NCBI GenBank assembly: GCA_016841525.1
Contig: JAENYZ010000003.1
Span: 248,001 to 312,000 of the forward strand
DNA: 64,000 bases
Direction: 5' to 3'
Origin: Anaerolineaceae bacterium
GTDB taxonomy: Bacteria > Chloroflexota > Anaerolineae > Anaerolineales > Anaerolineaceae
Position numbers and translations under genes: made by a program. This document shows, piece after piece, positions 15,351 through 24,476 of this stretch. The notes below the pieces were generated by a model that saw only the letters and a list, made by a program, of their open reading frames with translations, did not search any database and was not told the DNA's origin. Position 1 is the first letter of the stretch. Every line of letters begins with the position of its first letter.

Positions 15351-17825
15351 ATGGCAGGTGATTTTTTCTTAGGGAAAATTTACGATCTTGACGCGGGGAA
15401 AATGGGTGAGGATCTGGTTCATTACGATCCGGATGATTTAACAACACATGGCGTCATCACCGGTATGACAGGCTCTGGTAAAACAGGCCTTGGTGTGATA
15501 CTTCTGGAGGAAGCTGCCCTGCAAGGAATCCCGGCAATTATTGTGGACCCTAAAGGCGACTTGACTAACCTTTTGCTGCACTTCCCGGATTTACTGCCGG
15601 AGGATTTCAAGCCATGGGTTGATCGGGATGCTGCCCGTCGTGACGGGATCAGCGTGGAAGAAGCGGCAGAAAAAGCAGCAAAACTTTGGAAAAACGGTTT
15701 GGCATCCTATGGCATTGAAAAACCCCAGCTTGAGGCTTTACGGGATGCTGCAGAGTTTGCGGTCTACACGCCGGGCTCAGATTCGGGTTTACCAGTGAGC
15801 ATTCTGGCTTCCTTTTCTGCACCGACGATCCCCTGGGAGGGCAATAAAGAAGTTCTGCGGGATAAGATATCGAGTACGGTTACAGCTGTCCTTGGCTTGA
15901 TCGGTATCAAAGATATTGACCCGGTCAGAACCAAAGAACATATTCTGCTTTCAAATATCTTCGAGCACGCCTGGCAGGAAGGTAGAGACCTGGATATGGC
16001 GACCCTCATCACCCATGTCCAATCACCACCGTTTGATAAATTAGGTGTCTTTTCTTTAGACCAGTTTTACCCTGATGGTGATCGTTTTAAATTGGCAATG
16101 CTGCTCAACAATTTCCTGGCTGCCCCAGCATTTCACACCTGGTTAGAGGGTGCGCCGCTTAATATTGGCGCGCTTTTATTCACGCCGGATGGCAAGCCGC
16201 GCCACAGTGTGTTTTACCTGGCGCACTTAAGTGACCAGGAGCGGATGTTCTTTGTGACGCTGCTTTACACAGCCATAGAAACCTGGATGCGATCCCAAAA
16301 GGGGTCGGGCAGCCTGCGTGTCATGGTTTATTTTGATGAGATTGCAGGCTATTTGCCGCCAGTCGCAAACCCGCCCAGCAAGAGCATCATTTTACGGATG
16401 TTAAAACAAGCACGCGCCTTTGGTGTCGGGCTGGTGCTTGCTACCCAGAACCCTGTAGACCTGGATTACAAAGCCCTGTCCAATGCCGGTACCTGGATGG
16501 TCGGAAAATTGCAAACGGACCAGGATAAAGCCCGATTGCTTGACGGCTTAGAAGGTGCTGCACCCGGCATAAATCGTGGGGATTTTGACCGGATGATCTC
16601 AAAGATTGATAAGCGTGTGTTCTTGCTGCATAACGTTCATGAGGATGAACCCCAGGTGTTTCATACACGCTGGGCGATGAACTATTTACCCGGACCGCTC
16701 ACACGAACCCAACTACCGGAACTTAACGCCCTTGTGAGTGCAAAATCCCATGGCGTTGATCGGCGTGATCAGTCTGTGTCCGGAACTGCTGAGGAAAAGA
16801 CAAAAGCTTCATTGGGTCAGACGGTTGTTCCGGTTATCCAGGGATCAGTTAAGGTGCAGTATTACCCGGTCAATCTTGGCCCTGAATCCGCATTGAAGGC
16901 AGCAAACACCCGTCTTGCAGGTGAAATGCCGCAGCCTCAATACCTGTATCGTCCGGTTTTAGCTGGCCAGGCACGAGTGGCTTATTTAGATCGAAAATAT
17001 AACATCAGTCATGAAGCGCTTTATACCGTAAAGATGGATGAGTACCGAAAAAAGGGACTGGTCCGCTGGGAAAATTTCAAAACCGATCCCATTAACCTGA
17101 ATAGATTATCTCAATCACCACAGCCAGGATCCTATTTTGAATCCCTGGATGTTCTTGGTATTGAAGGCGGTAATGTTATTGGTGATTTAGAAAAAGATTT
17201 CATAGAGTGGATTTATCGTACCCAAACCATGACACTGCGCATCAATCAGACTTTGGGCGTTGTTGCAGGTCCTGAAGTTTCAGGCGAGGCATTTCGAAAA
17301 ATGTGTGAGGATGCCGTTGAGGATAAAAAGGACCAGGCGATTGAAGCCATCAAAGATAAATATGAAGCGAAGTTAGACAAACTGGAAGATATGCTTCAGG
17401 ATGAAATGCAGGAGCTTGAAGAAGATAAGCAGGAACTCAGCCATCGCCGGATGGAAGAAGGCGGAAAATTGGTTGAAAATGTTCTTGGTTTGATCGGTGG
17501 GAGACGCCGCAGTCTCAGCACCTCTCTGACGAAACGCCGCATGACCAGCAAGGCTAAAGCCGATGTGGAAGAGAGCGAGCTGGAGATTGCCAGGATTGAG
17601 GAGGATCTGAAAGAGATGGATAAAGAATTGGCTGAAGAACTTAAAAATGTGGAAACACAATTTGAATCCGTGATTGACCAGGTGATTGAAGAACCGGTTT
17701 CTCCCTATAAGAAAAATATCTTTACAGAGATGTTTGGCTTGCTGTGGCTGCCTTATTATGCCTTTGAACAAAACGGAGCCTGGGTTACTGTACCGGCGTT
17801 TGAATGGGAAAAAGCTGATAGGTGA
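15351..17825 (+). CDS. HerA-like ATP-binding protein with C-terminal coiled coil
   Basis: 824 residues. The N-terminal third is a FtsK/HerA-type ATPase: Walker A GMTGSGKT (residues 38-45), LVHYD before it, IIVDPKGDLTNLL after it, and Walker B VMVYFDEIAGY with Asp329-Glu330. LVLATQNPVDLDYKALSNAG matches the sensor region of HerA/DUF87 ATPases. Residues about 640-780 are a long charged coiled coil (EDMLQDEMQELEEDKQEL), and the last 40 are tryptophan-rich. Such ATPases move along DNA or remodel membranes or protein complexes; no NurA-type nuclease is next to it, so a repair pair is not shown. AGGAGG precedes the ATG. The last residues (ADR) and the stop are coded by a repeat tract. Confidence 0.85.
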   Translation: MAGDFFLGKIYDLDAGKMGEDLVHYDPDDLTTHGVITGMTGSGKTGLGVILLEEAALQGIPAIIVDPKGDLTNLLLHFPDLLPEDFKPWVDRDAARRDGISVEEAAEKAAKLWKNGLASYGIEKPQLEALRDAAEFAVYTPGSDSGLPVSILASFSAPTIPWEGNKEVLRDKISSTVTAVLGLIGIKDIDPVRTKEHILLSNIFEHAWQEGRDLDMATLITHVQSPPFDKLGVFSLDQFYPDGDRFKLAMLLNNFLAAPAFHTWLEGAPLNIGALLFTPDGKPRHSVFYLAHLSDQERMFFVTLLYTAIETWMRSQKGSGSLRVMVYFDEIAGYLPPVANPPSKSIILRMLKQARAFGVGLVLATQNPVDLDYKALSNAGTWMVGKLQTDQDKARLLDGLEGAAPGINRGDFDRMISKIDKRVFLLHNVHEDEPQVFHTRWAMNYLPGPLTRTQLPELNALVSAKSHGVDRRDQSVSGTAEEKTKASLGQTVVPVIQGSVKVQYYPVNLGPESALKAANTRLAGEMPQPQYLYRPVLAGQARVAYLDRKYNISHEALYTVKMDEYRKKGLVRWENFKTDPINLNRLSQSPQPGSYFESLDVLGIEGGNVIGDLEKDFIEWIYRTQTMTLRINQTLGVVAGPEVSGEAFRKMCEDAVEDKKDQAIEAIKDKYEAKLDKLEDMLQDEMQELEEDKQELSHRRMEEGGKLVENVLGLIGGRRRSLSTSLTKRRMTSKAKADVEESELEIARIEEDLKEMDKELAEELKNVETQFESVIDQVIEEPVSPYKKNIFTEMFGLLWLPYYAFEQNGAWVTVPAFEWEKADR

Positions 17826-17889
17826 TAGGTGAAAGCTGATAGCTAATAGCTAATAGCTGATAGCTGATAGTTACTAGCTAAAAGCTGAA
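17813..17889 (+). repeat. AGCTGATAGC-type tandem tract at the end of the HerA-like gene
   Basis: About ten degenerate units of AGCTGATAG and AGCTAATAG, starting just before the stop codon TGA at 17823-17825. It is too short-period and too irregular to be a CRISPR array. Compare 11127 and 42579. Confidence 0.75.
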
Positions 17890-17982
17890 AACAATTGACT
17901 GCTAATGGAACTCTTATATTAAACAGGTAAAGTGATTGTAGATAGAGGACTGATAAATAAAACAATTATAAAGGAGTGAAAA

Positions 17983-18411
17983 ATGATTAAAAGAACAGCT
18001 AAAGCCGTTTGGAAAGGTGATCTCAAAGAGGGAAAGGGCAAACTTAAACTTGGAAGCGGTGCGTTTAAAGGCAAGTATTCTTTTACATCCCGTTTCGAAG
18101 ATGGCGTGGGGACCAATCCTGAAGAGCTGATTGGCGCCGCACATGCAGGCTGTTTTTCCATGGCACTTTCAGGTGATCTGACCAAAGCGGGTTATGTGGT
18201 CGATAAGATCAGCACAGAAGCGATTGTCTCAATGGAGAAAGGCGAATCGGGTTTCTCAATCACCAACATAAAATTGGTGACCAAAGCAAAGGTCCAGGAT
18301 ATTGAGATGGAAGACTTTGCCAAAATTGCCTCTGGTGCGAAAGAAAATTGCCCGGTTTCAAAAGCATTGAAAGCTGTGGAAGTGCATTTAGAAGCACATT
18401 TGCTGAAATAA
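17983..18411 (+). CDS. osmC: OsmC family peroxiredoxin
   Basis: 142 residues, the full length of OsmC. Both reactive cysteines are present: Cys57 in AHAGCFSM and Cys123 in [32 protein letters not shown] is the typical central helix region. The protein reduces organic hydroperoxides with the two cysteines, probably with lipoylated or small thiol reductants. AAAGGAG stands 6 bases before the ATG. It is a single-gene unit with its own terminator at 18442. Confidence 0.92.
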   Translation: MIKRTAKAVWKGDLKEGKGKLKLGSGAFKGKYSFTSRFEDGVGTNPEELIGAAHAGCFSMALSGDLTKAGYVVDKISTEAIVSMEKGESGFSITNIKLVTKAKVQDIEMEDFAKIASGAKENCPVSKALKAVEVHLEAHLLK

Positions 18412-18441
18412 ACAACAAACAAAATTTGAATTGAATTTATG

Positions 18442-18471
18442 AAGAGGTTGCCGTGAAAGGCAACCTCTTTG
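18442..18471 (+). terminator. Terminator of osmC
   Basis: AAGAGGTTGCC (18442-18452), loop GTGAAA, GGCAACCTCTT (18459-18469): perfect 11-bp stem. The T run is short. Confidence 0.8.
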
Positions 18472-18497
18472 ATGTTATAAAGGAATGCAAATAATTT

Positions 18498-18602
18498 CGG
18501 AGTCCAGACTAAAGTCTGCAAAAATGGTCTTAAAATAAAATTTGTTTATTGTTATGATCTTTTCAGCAAAAGAAATTAGTGCAGGTTTCAACCCACACTC
18601 CG
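18498..18602. repeat. CGGAGT...ACTCCG inverted-repeat element
   Basis: CGGAGTCCAGACTAAAGTCTGCA at the left end includes an inner palindrome (CAGACT/AGTCTG). The right end TGCAGGTTTCAACCCACACTCCG is its imperfect inverse. About 60 AT-rich bases lie between. It resembles a miniature non-coding repeat of the kind scattered in Chloroflexota genomes. Confidence 0.5.
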
Positions 18603-18651
18603 AAAGGTTAATGAAATTGCAATAGTCCTCAGTTAGTTTTATAAAAATTTT

Positions 18652-20136
18652 CTAAGGGGCATTGATCCGGTAGACCATCCCCGAATTGCCACTGGGGCCG
18701 ACGTTCGACGAAGTCAATACATAGACCTCGCCCTGCTGGTCCTGCCCCAACGCAAGCAGGAATGCGCCCAAATCGCCATTTCCATTATTGACGATCTGCA
18801 CTTCCTCGAAATCCCAAAAACCCTGGTCTGCCCTGGTTGCGACGGATAGGCCGCCCTGGCGGATTGGCGAGCTGATGCTCCACTGCCCAAAAATGTAGCG
18901 ACCATCCCATGCGGGAAGGTCCGAACCACGATACACCACACCGCCGATGATCGTTGAACCCAGACCGCCGTCGGGATGTTTCAAGTTGCGAAATTCAATG
19001 ATTGGGTCAATCAACGGGTTGCCCAGTGGGTCTTCTGTGGGGCAGTCGGTAATTGCATCAGGCGTACCGGGGTTGGCTGTGCTGAAACAATGCGTTCCCT
19101 CCTTTACGTTCCAGCCGTAGTTTCCACCAGCAGTGACTATGGAGACCTCTTCCCAAAGTTCCTGGCCTGCATCGCCAAGGAAGAGCTCATGGTCCCCGCC
19201 CATGTCGAAAGCCATACGGTAGGGATTCCGGAAGCCGTAAGCCCAAATTTCAGGGAAGTTTTCGCTGATCTTTGGGTTGTCTTCAGGCACCGCATAGGGA
19301 TCACCATTATCGATATCGATCCGCAATATGCTGCCGTGCATATTATCCTCGACGTCCTGCCCGTTGCCGCCAGCATTTACCTCATACCAATCTTCGGGGT
19401 GACCTGGCCCAACATCGGAGCCGGAGCCGCCGTCACCTAGGGGAACGTAAAGGTAGCCGTCCGGTCCAAAAGCGATAGCACCGGCGTTGTGGTTTCCCTG
19501 CGGCTGGTCAATTTGCAGGATGATCTTCTCTGTATCAGGCTCAGCCAGGTTAGGGTTCCCTTCAGAGACGAGAAATTCCGAGAGAACGCTGGTGTGGTTA
19601 TAACCCGCCTGTCCGCCAGGGCGTAGAGGTGCGCTGTAATACACAAAAAAGCGGCCGTTGTTCACATAATCAGGATGGAAAGCCATACCAAGCAAGCCGC
19701 GCTCATCATAATTTGAATTCAAGTTGACCAGTTGATTGCGGATATCCATGAATGGCGTTTCCAACAAGTTGTCCTCACTATCCACAACATAGATCAATCC
19801 GACCTGGTCAACAATGAAGATTCGGCTGCTGCCATCATCAGGCGCTGCCAATGCAACAGGCGCAGTCAAACCAGAGGCGATAGGTTCCAGGGTGATCCAT
19901 GGCTCAAAAACAGGCGCTTGTGTGGGCGCATCAGGCAGTGAGGTTTCAGTAGGATCTTCCACTGGCGGTTCAGTGGGCGCCAGGGTGTCCTGTGCCGCAG
20001 GTTCGGATATGATAGTTTCTGTCACTTCTTGTGTGGGTACTGGTTGACAGGCGCTTAGTAATACAACGACCAAGAAAATTATTGGCCGCACTTTCTTCAA
20101 TATTTTTTCTTTTTCTTTCTTGTTTCTTTTATTCAT
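18652..20136 (-). CDS. PQQ-dependent sugar dehydrogenase-like lipoprotein (GSDH domain)
   Basis: 494 residues. A basic N-terminus and hydrophobic stretch end in the lipobox LLSAC (Cys30), followed by a Thr/Glu/Pro-rich linker to about residue 80. The remaining 400 residues are a beta-propeller of the soluble glucose/sorbosone dehydrogenase type: ITSGLTAPVALA-like start, DERGLLGMAFHPDY, GNHNAGAIAFGPDGYLYVPLGDGG, FRNPYRMAFD, and GGNYGWNVKEGTHC. The conserved His of GNHNAGAI is the expected general base. It would oxidise aldose sugars outside the cell and needs PQQ; no PQQ genes are in the window. The ribosome site is weak. Confidence 0.85.
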   Translation of the reverse strand: MNKRNKKEKEKILKKVRPIIFLVVVLLSACQPVPTQEVTETIISEPAAQDTLAPTEPPVEDPTETSLPDAPTQAPVFEPWITLEPIASGLTAPVALAAPDDGSSRIFIVDQVGLIYVVDSEDNLLETPFMDIRNQLVNLNSNYDERGLLGMAFHPDYVNNGRFFVYYSAPLRPGGQAGYNHTSVLSEFLVSEGNPNLAEPDTEKIILQIDQPQGNHNAGAIAFGPDGYLYVPLGDGGSGSDVGPGHPEDWYEVNAGGNGQDVEDNMHGSILRIDIDNGDPYAVPEDNPKISENFPEIWAYGFRNPYRMAFDMGGDHELFLGDAGQELWEEVSIVTAGGNYGWNVKEGTHCFSTANPGTPDAITDCPTEDPLGNPLIDPIIEFRNLKHPDGGLGSTIIGGVVYRGSDLPAWDGRYIFGQWSISSPIRQGGLSVATRADQGFWDFEEVQIVNNGNGDLGAFLLALGQDQQGEVYVLTSSNVGPSGNSGMVYRINAP

Positions 20137-20366
20137 TTCTGCACGCTTCTTTCATTTTGAGTCTGTACATTTAAAATAAGGCACAATGAATTCTGGGAGA
20201 AGGGGCGGCTATGATCTTATAATTCTTCAAAAATAAAAATCCATTAAACGGATAATTTTTACAATTTTAGTAATATTTGATTAAATTATACCCACCAGCA
20301 ATTTTTCGTCAAAACTGGACAGTTCTTAGTCAGAGAAATTTAAAATATTAATATTGATCGAAGGTG

Positions 20367-20861
20367 TTATTCAAGGTTTGCTTTTAAAATGCTGCTGACC
20401 ATCTCGGTATGCTCTTGCATATGTTCTGTGAGCATAATCATCATATCTTTCACGGTGCTTTTGGCAAGCTCCTTACCTTCGTCGTTAAAAAATATCACAT
20501 TGTTATCCCAGCGGTCTGGGAAATATGAAACCATATCAGACAAAAATGCTCTGTGTGCCCGCATAAGCGCGACTGCAGATTCTATCGGTCGCTCACCAAA
20601 CCCTAATCGTTCTGCCCAGATATTATTCCCCGGGAAATCTCCAAAGACAACTTTTGAACCAGGCATTGCAAGTGCACGCTCAATAATGAATGCATACACA
20701 TTGCAGTCTTCAGCTACGTGATGAATCACATGCCGAACAGTCCACTCACCTTCTTTTTCAGACCAGCCCATACCTTCCAAGGGCACTTTCTCAAGGACTG
20801 CGTCAAAGGCTAAAAGGCTGTTGTTAAAATTATTAATGATTTTTTCTTGTTCCTTGTTCAT
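20367..20861 (-). CDS. DinB-like protein
   Basis: 164 residues from ATG 20861, preceded by GAGGT; a GTG 12 bases upstream is less likely. DinB fold markers are VRHVIHHVAEDC in helix 2 and LTEHMQEHTEMV near the end, giving the metal-binding histidines. It is unrelated in detail to the DinB protein at 7248 (low similarity), so the genome holds several members. The reaction is unknown. It stands alone, divergent from the GNAT gene at 20978. Confidence 0.75.
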   Translation of the reverse strand: MNKEQEKIINNFNNSLLAFDAVLEKVPLEGMGWSEKEGEWTVRHVIHHVAEDCNVYAFIIERALAMPGSKVVFGDFPGNNIWAERLGFGERPIESAVALMRAHRAFLSDMVSYFPDRWDNNVIFFNDEGKELAKSTVKDMMIMLTEHMQEHTEMVSSILKANLE

Positions 20862-20977
20862 GTTTGACCTCACTTCGTTGTGTTTGATAACACTATTTTA
20901 ACAAAAAACCGCTGGGTTAATGCAGATTTGTAATTAAGTCGATGCTAAAATTAAGATTATGTTGAGGAGGAAGGTCG

Positions 20978-21424
20978 ATGATCATATATGAATTACAAAA
21001 AGTTACGCTGGAGGTGCTTGAAGCATTCCAGAGGCTTATTCCACAGCTTACAAAATACAGTTCCCCGCCAACACCCGAAGCCTTAATGCGGATGGTCGAC
21101 TCACCAAACACCAAGATTTTTATTGCAAGATACCCTGATAATGACAGGGAAATTGTCGGAACGGCAGCATTAGCCACCTTTGAAACGCCAACCGGGGTCC
21201 ATGCTTGGATTGAGGATGTGGTTGTTGACCGAAATATGCGCCATATGGGTATTGGTAAAGCGCTTACGGAGGCATGCATTGAGAAGGCGCGAGAGGTAGG
21301 TTTGCGAGAATTAAACCTGAGTTCTAATCCCGGTCGTGAAGCGGCAAATCGTTTATATCAATCGATGGGATTTGTCCGGCGAATTACAAATGTTTACCGC
21401 TACCCACTCAATGAAGGGGATTGA
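20978..21424 (+). CDS. GNAT family N-acetyltransferase
   Basis: 148 residues, one GNAT domain. Motif A is IEDVVVDRNMRHMGIGKALT (about residues 75-94) with the acetyl-CoA loop RHMGIG, and LSSNPGREAANRLYQSMGF is motif B. GAGGAGGAAGG stands just before the ATG. Substrate unknown. It is a single gene followed by two convergent genes. Confidence 0.87.
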   Translation: MIIYELQKVTLEVLEAFQRLIPQLTKYSSPPTPEALMRMVDSPNTKIFIARYPDNDREIVGTAALATFETPTGVHAWIEDVVVDRNMRHMGIGKALTEACIEKAREVGLRELNLSSNPGREAANRLYQSMGFVRRITNVYRYPLNEGD

Positions 21425-21468
21425 TAAACACTATTAGTGTTTAATTGTTATGACTTGATTGCCAATTC

Positions 21469-21864
21469 TTACTCAGATGTTTCGACAGGGATCACAGCCT
21501 GTATTTCTGATGCCAATAATGCCAGCGCTCGGGCTTCTTTTTCTTGTCCCTCCGCCAGGGCGCGCTGTGCCTGGGCACCAAGCGCATAAATAATATCTTC
21601 ATCTTCTAATAGCGCAAGACGGCTGGCTGCCCGTTCAAGGTTTCCCGTGGCGGCATAGACCTGGGCGATCGTGCTGCGATAAATTTCTTTATAAGCTGGC
21701 GACAGGCTGGCGGGCGAAGTGTCTTGATAGACAACAGGGAATAGCAGCCATGTGACGATCAAGCCGACTGCTATCCCGATAATTATCCCTGTCAAAAGAT
21801 ACCAGTGATGCTTTTTCTCTTCTGGTTGGGGAGTAATTCTTAATTCCTGGGTCTGATCGTTCAA
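21469..21864 (-). CDS. Single-pass membrane protein, paralogue of its neighbour
   Basis: 131 residues from a TTG start; no ATG exists in the frame before the membrane segment. A polar N-terminus of about 20 residues is followed by one membrane helix (LLTGIIIGIAVGLIVTWLLF) and then a helical domain resembling a single TPR-like unit (AQVYAATGNLERAASRLALLE). The order helix, F/NPVV, then A-x-x-Y-x-x-x-G-x-L is shared with the protein at 21884, so the two are diverged duplicates. It follows that gene after 19 bases. No function known. Confidence 0.65.
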   Translation of the reverse strand: MNDQTQELRITPQPEEKKHHWYLLTGIIIGIAVGLIVTWLLFPVVYQDTSPASLSPAYKEIYRSTIAQVYAATGNLERAASRLALLEDEDIIYALGAQAQRALAEGQEKEARALALLASEIQAVIPVETSE

Positions 21865-21883
21865 CAGTGCACCATTCTTTGTC

Positions 21884-22240
21884 TTAGTTTCCGGTTCTCA
21901 ACGCATTATCAATATCTGAAGCCAGGTGCCACATTAAATCGATATCTTCACGCGTGTAATCATGCTGTTCTGCATAATCGATGCATGTGGTGACAAAGGC
22001 TAAGGGAGAACTTGCTTCGAGGTACGCAATGCGAGTTAAGGCGGAAGCAAGGTCTCCTTCTGATTGATAAAGCTCTGCAACCATCAACACGTAATCGGTT
22101 TTGTAATCCAGGCGCAGGGTGTCCATCCCCGTGTTCCTAAAAACCACAGGGTTGATCACCCAGCCGTAAATTATCCCGAGGGCAAGCCCTGCCAGGATTG
22201 CAGCAAAAAAGAAAAAATATCGGCGCCTTCGCCGGGACAA
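21884..22240 (-). CDS. Single-pass membrane protein with TPR-like domain
   Basis: 118 residues from a TTG start at 22240 with GGAG 8 bases upstream inside the end of hutU. MSRRRRRYFFFF is a basic start, then one membrane helix (AAILAGLALGIIYGWVI), NPVVFRNT, and a helical part VAELYQSEGDLASALTRIAYLE similar to one TPR unit. It starts one base after the urocanase stop and is followed by a paralogue, so hutU and both membrane proteins form an operon. No function known. Confidence 0.65.
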   Translation of the reverse strand: MSRRRRRYFFFFAAILAGLALGIIYGWVINPVVFRNTGMDTLRLDYKTDYVLMVAELYQSEGDLASALTRIAYLEASSPLAFVTTCIDYAEQHDYTREDIDLMWHLASDIDNALRTGN

Positions 22241-22241
22241 A

Positions 22242-23900
22242 TTAATTCTCCTTCAACATAGGCATATGGATGCCGTGTTTTTTTACGGTCTCAATGGCTT
22301 TTTCATAGCCAGCATCCGCATGACGAACAACGCCAATACCAGGATCGACCGTCAGGACTCGTTCGAGACGTTTTGCGGCTGCTTCTGTGCCGTCTGCCAC
22401 GATCACCTGCCCGGCATGCTGGCTGAAACCAATGCCGACACCGCCGCCGTGATGGAAGGAAACCCAGGTGGCACCATTCACAGCATTCAGCAGTGCGTTC
22501 AGTATGGGCCAATCGCTGACCGCATCGGTGCCATCTTTCATGCTCTCAGTCTCGCGATTGGGCGAAGCGACTGAACCGGAATCGAGGTGATCCCGACCGA
22601 TCACGATAGGCGCTGAAACAATGCCTTCAGCGACTAGGTTGTTGAATGCCAGTCCTGCTTGGGCACGTTCGCCGTAGCCCAACCAGCAAATCCGGGAGGG
22701 TAAACCCTGGAAGGGGACCTTCTCCCGAGCCATGTCCAGCCAGCGGTGCAGGTGCGTATCTTGCGGGAAAAGCTCTTTGATCGCTTCATCGGTTGCGTAG
22801 ATATCTTCCGGGTCACCCGAGAGTGCTACCCAGCGGAAGGGACCTTTGCCTTCGCAGAAAAGGGGACGGATGTATGCAGGTACAAAACCTGGGAAGCTAA
22901 ATGCGTCTTTCACGCCGTGATCAAACGCACGCTGGCGCAGGTTGTTGCCGTAGTCAAAGACCTCGGAACCCTTCTTTTGGAAAGCGAGCATGGCTTCCAC
23001 GTGTTTGGCAATAGAGTCCTGTGCCATCTCTGTATAGGCATGGGGGTCATTTTTACGCATGTCATCTGCTTCTGCCAGGGACAGACCGGCAGGGACATAA
23101 TTGAGTAAATTATGGGCTGGAGTCTGGTCGGTGACCACGTCAGGGACAACACCGCGCAACAACAATTCAGGGTAGATGTCTGCGGCATTACCGATCAGAC
23201 CAATTGATTTAGGTTCTTCCTTTTTGACAGCCTCTTCAACGAGGGTCATGGCTTCTTCAAGCTCGTCGACCACCATATCGACATAACCTACATCCAGGCG
23301 CCGTTTTGCACGTTCGGGGTCGACCTCAACGATCAAGCCCACACCTTCATTCATAGTGATAGCAAGGGGTTGGGCGCCGCCCATGCCGCCAAGACCGGTA
23401 GTGAGGACGAATTTCCCTTTGAGGGAGGGCCAGCCTTTCTGGTGTGCCAGGGAGCCAAGGGTTTCATAGGTGCCCTGCAAGATGCCCTGTGTGCCGATGT
23501 AGATCCAGGATCCCGCTGTCATCTGCCCATACATCATCAGGCCTTTGGCAGCCAGCTCGTCAAAATGTTCCTGTGTTGCCCAGTGAGGCACCAGGTTAGA
23601 ATTGGCGATCAAGACTCGAGGTGCATCGGGATGGGTTTGGAACACCCCCACAGGTTTTCCGGATTGTACTAGCAGGGTTTCATCATTCTCCAGGTTTTTG
23701 AGCGTTTCAATGATGGCATCAAAGGCTTCCCAGCTGCGTGCTGCCTGGCCAGTGCCGCCGTACACGACCAGGTCATCCGGTCTTTCAGCAACTTCGGGAT
23801 CGAGGTTGTTTTGTATCATGCGGAAGGGGGCTTCCGTCAGCCATGATTTGCAGGTGAGTTTTCTTCCTCGAGGCGCTCGAACCGGGCGCGGTTTAGACAT
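22242..23900 (-). CDS. hutU: Urocanate hydratase (urocanase)
   Basis: 552 residues, full family length. Family blocks are clear: [20 protein letters not shown] near the start, the NAD-binding region [26 protein letters not shown], and [13 protein letters not shown]. The enzyme uses tightly bound NAD to hydrate urocanate to imidazolone propionate, the second step of histidine breakdown. The other hut genes (hutH, hutI, glutamate formiminotransferase) are not in the window. GAGGAGGAAT lies before the ATG. Two small membrane proteins follow in the same operon. Confidence 0.97.
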   Translation of the reverse strand: MSKPRPVRAPRGRKLTCKSWLTEAPFRMIQNNLDPEVAERPDDLVVYGGTGQAARSWEAFDAIIETLKNLENDETLLVQSGKPVGVFQTHPDAPRVLIANSNLVPHWATQEHFDELAAKGLMMYGQMTAGSWIYIGTQGILQGTYETLGSLAHQKGWPSLKGKFVLTTGLGGMGGAQPLAITMNEGVGLIVEVDPERAKRRLDVGYVDMVVDELEEAMTLVEEAVKKEEPKSIGLIGNAADIYPELLLRGVVPDVVTDQTPAHNLLNYVPAGLSLAEADDMRKNDPHAYTEMAQDSIAKHVEAMLAFQKKGSEVFDYGNNLRQRAFDHGVKDAFSFPGFVPAYIRPLFCEGKGPFRWVALSGDPEDIYATDEAIKELFPQDTHLHRWLDMAREKVPFQGLPSRICWLGYGERAQAGLAFNNLVAEGIVSAPIVIGRDHLDSGSVASPNRETESMKDGTDAVSDWPILNALLNAVNGATWVSFHHGGGVGIGFSQHAGQVIVADGTEAAAKRLERVLTVDPGIGVVRHADAGYEKAIETVKKHGIHMPMLKEN

Positions 23901-23990
23901 ATATTCCTCCTCATCGATAATTTATCCTGATAATCAAATTATAGCCGCATCGCGAAATCTTTTCAAAAAGGAATGTGGGCGATTCTTAGC

Positions 23991-24033
23991 TTGCAGCTGG
24001 TAATTGGTAGTTGGTAGCTTGCAGCTGGTAGCT
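23991..24033. repeat. TTGCAGCTGGTA tandem tract
   Basis: TTGCAGCTGGTA occurs at 23991-24002 and again at 24018-24029, with AATTGGTAGTTGGTAGC between. It is the same class of low-complexity tract as at 17813, here upstream of hutU and immediately before the larger inverted repeat at 24041. Confidence 0.6.
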
Positions 24034-24040
24034 TTTGTGC

Positions 24041-24222
24041 TGTCACTGCGATAAGGCCGCCAGGCCGACTTCGAAGTACCAAAGCGTCAGCGCTGTGGTA
24101 AGCAATTTCAGAAAGGCATGCCAAATCTATTCAGTGCTGGGCCAGGTTAATAGGACTTCCTTCCAGTGCTTCTCCTGAGATTGCTGCACCCCTGAACGGA
24201 TTGAAGGGGTGCAGCAATGACA
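24041..24222. repeat. TGTCAYTGC...GCARTGACA inverted-repeat element
   Basis: The left end TGTCACTGCGAT and the right end GCAGCAATGACA are inverse. An inner perfect 14-bp stem (ATTGCTGCACCCCT 24180-24193, AGGGGTGCAGCAAT 24205-24218) forms the right half, and the left half has the AGGCCGCCAGGCCGAC core. This form (TGTCATTGCGAGG...CGCAATGACA) is widespread as a non-coding repeat in many environmental bacterial phyla. It fills the middle of the 576-base gap between hutU and the next gene. Confidence 0.65.
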
Positions 24223-24322
24223 AATGACCTGCCATCCGTGCCTTAAGAAAGTGAAAGACCTTTTTGTCTTTTCCAGTATAATTGATTTAACGAAAGAAAC
24301 TCACTTAAGAGGTAATGGGCTT

Positions 24323-24363
24323 TTCCAGGATTGCACGGCTTAATACACTGGAATAAGCGCTTA
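24323..24363 (+). promoter_or_regulatory. Leader structure before the AlaDH/PNT-family gene
   Basis: A TATAAT box lies at about 24277. The leader after it contains a hairpin TTCCAG (24323-24328) with CTGGAA (24348-24353) and directly after it a perfect palindrome TAAGCGCTTA (24354-24363). These could be an operator or RNA switch; I do not recognise the family. Confidence 0.3.
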
Positions 24364-24476
24364 ATGATTGGCATAGCGCAAAGCAGTCTGTAATTTCAGG
24401 TTTTGCAGGCGGTCTTTTGTTAATATCAGTATGCCCTGATAACTTAAAAATCATCATAAATAGGAAAGGATGTGCA

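Noticed and set aside
17813-17889. Possible CRISPR-like array
   Set aside because: The units are 9-10 bases, degenerate and without spacers; no cas genes are in the window.
24041-24222. Riboswitch upstream of the AlaDH-like gene
   Set aside because: The structure is a known type of dispersed inverted repeat and lies before the likely promoter at about 24277.
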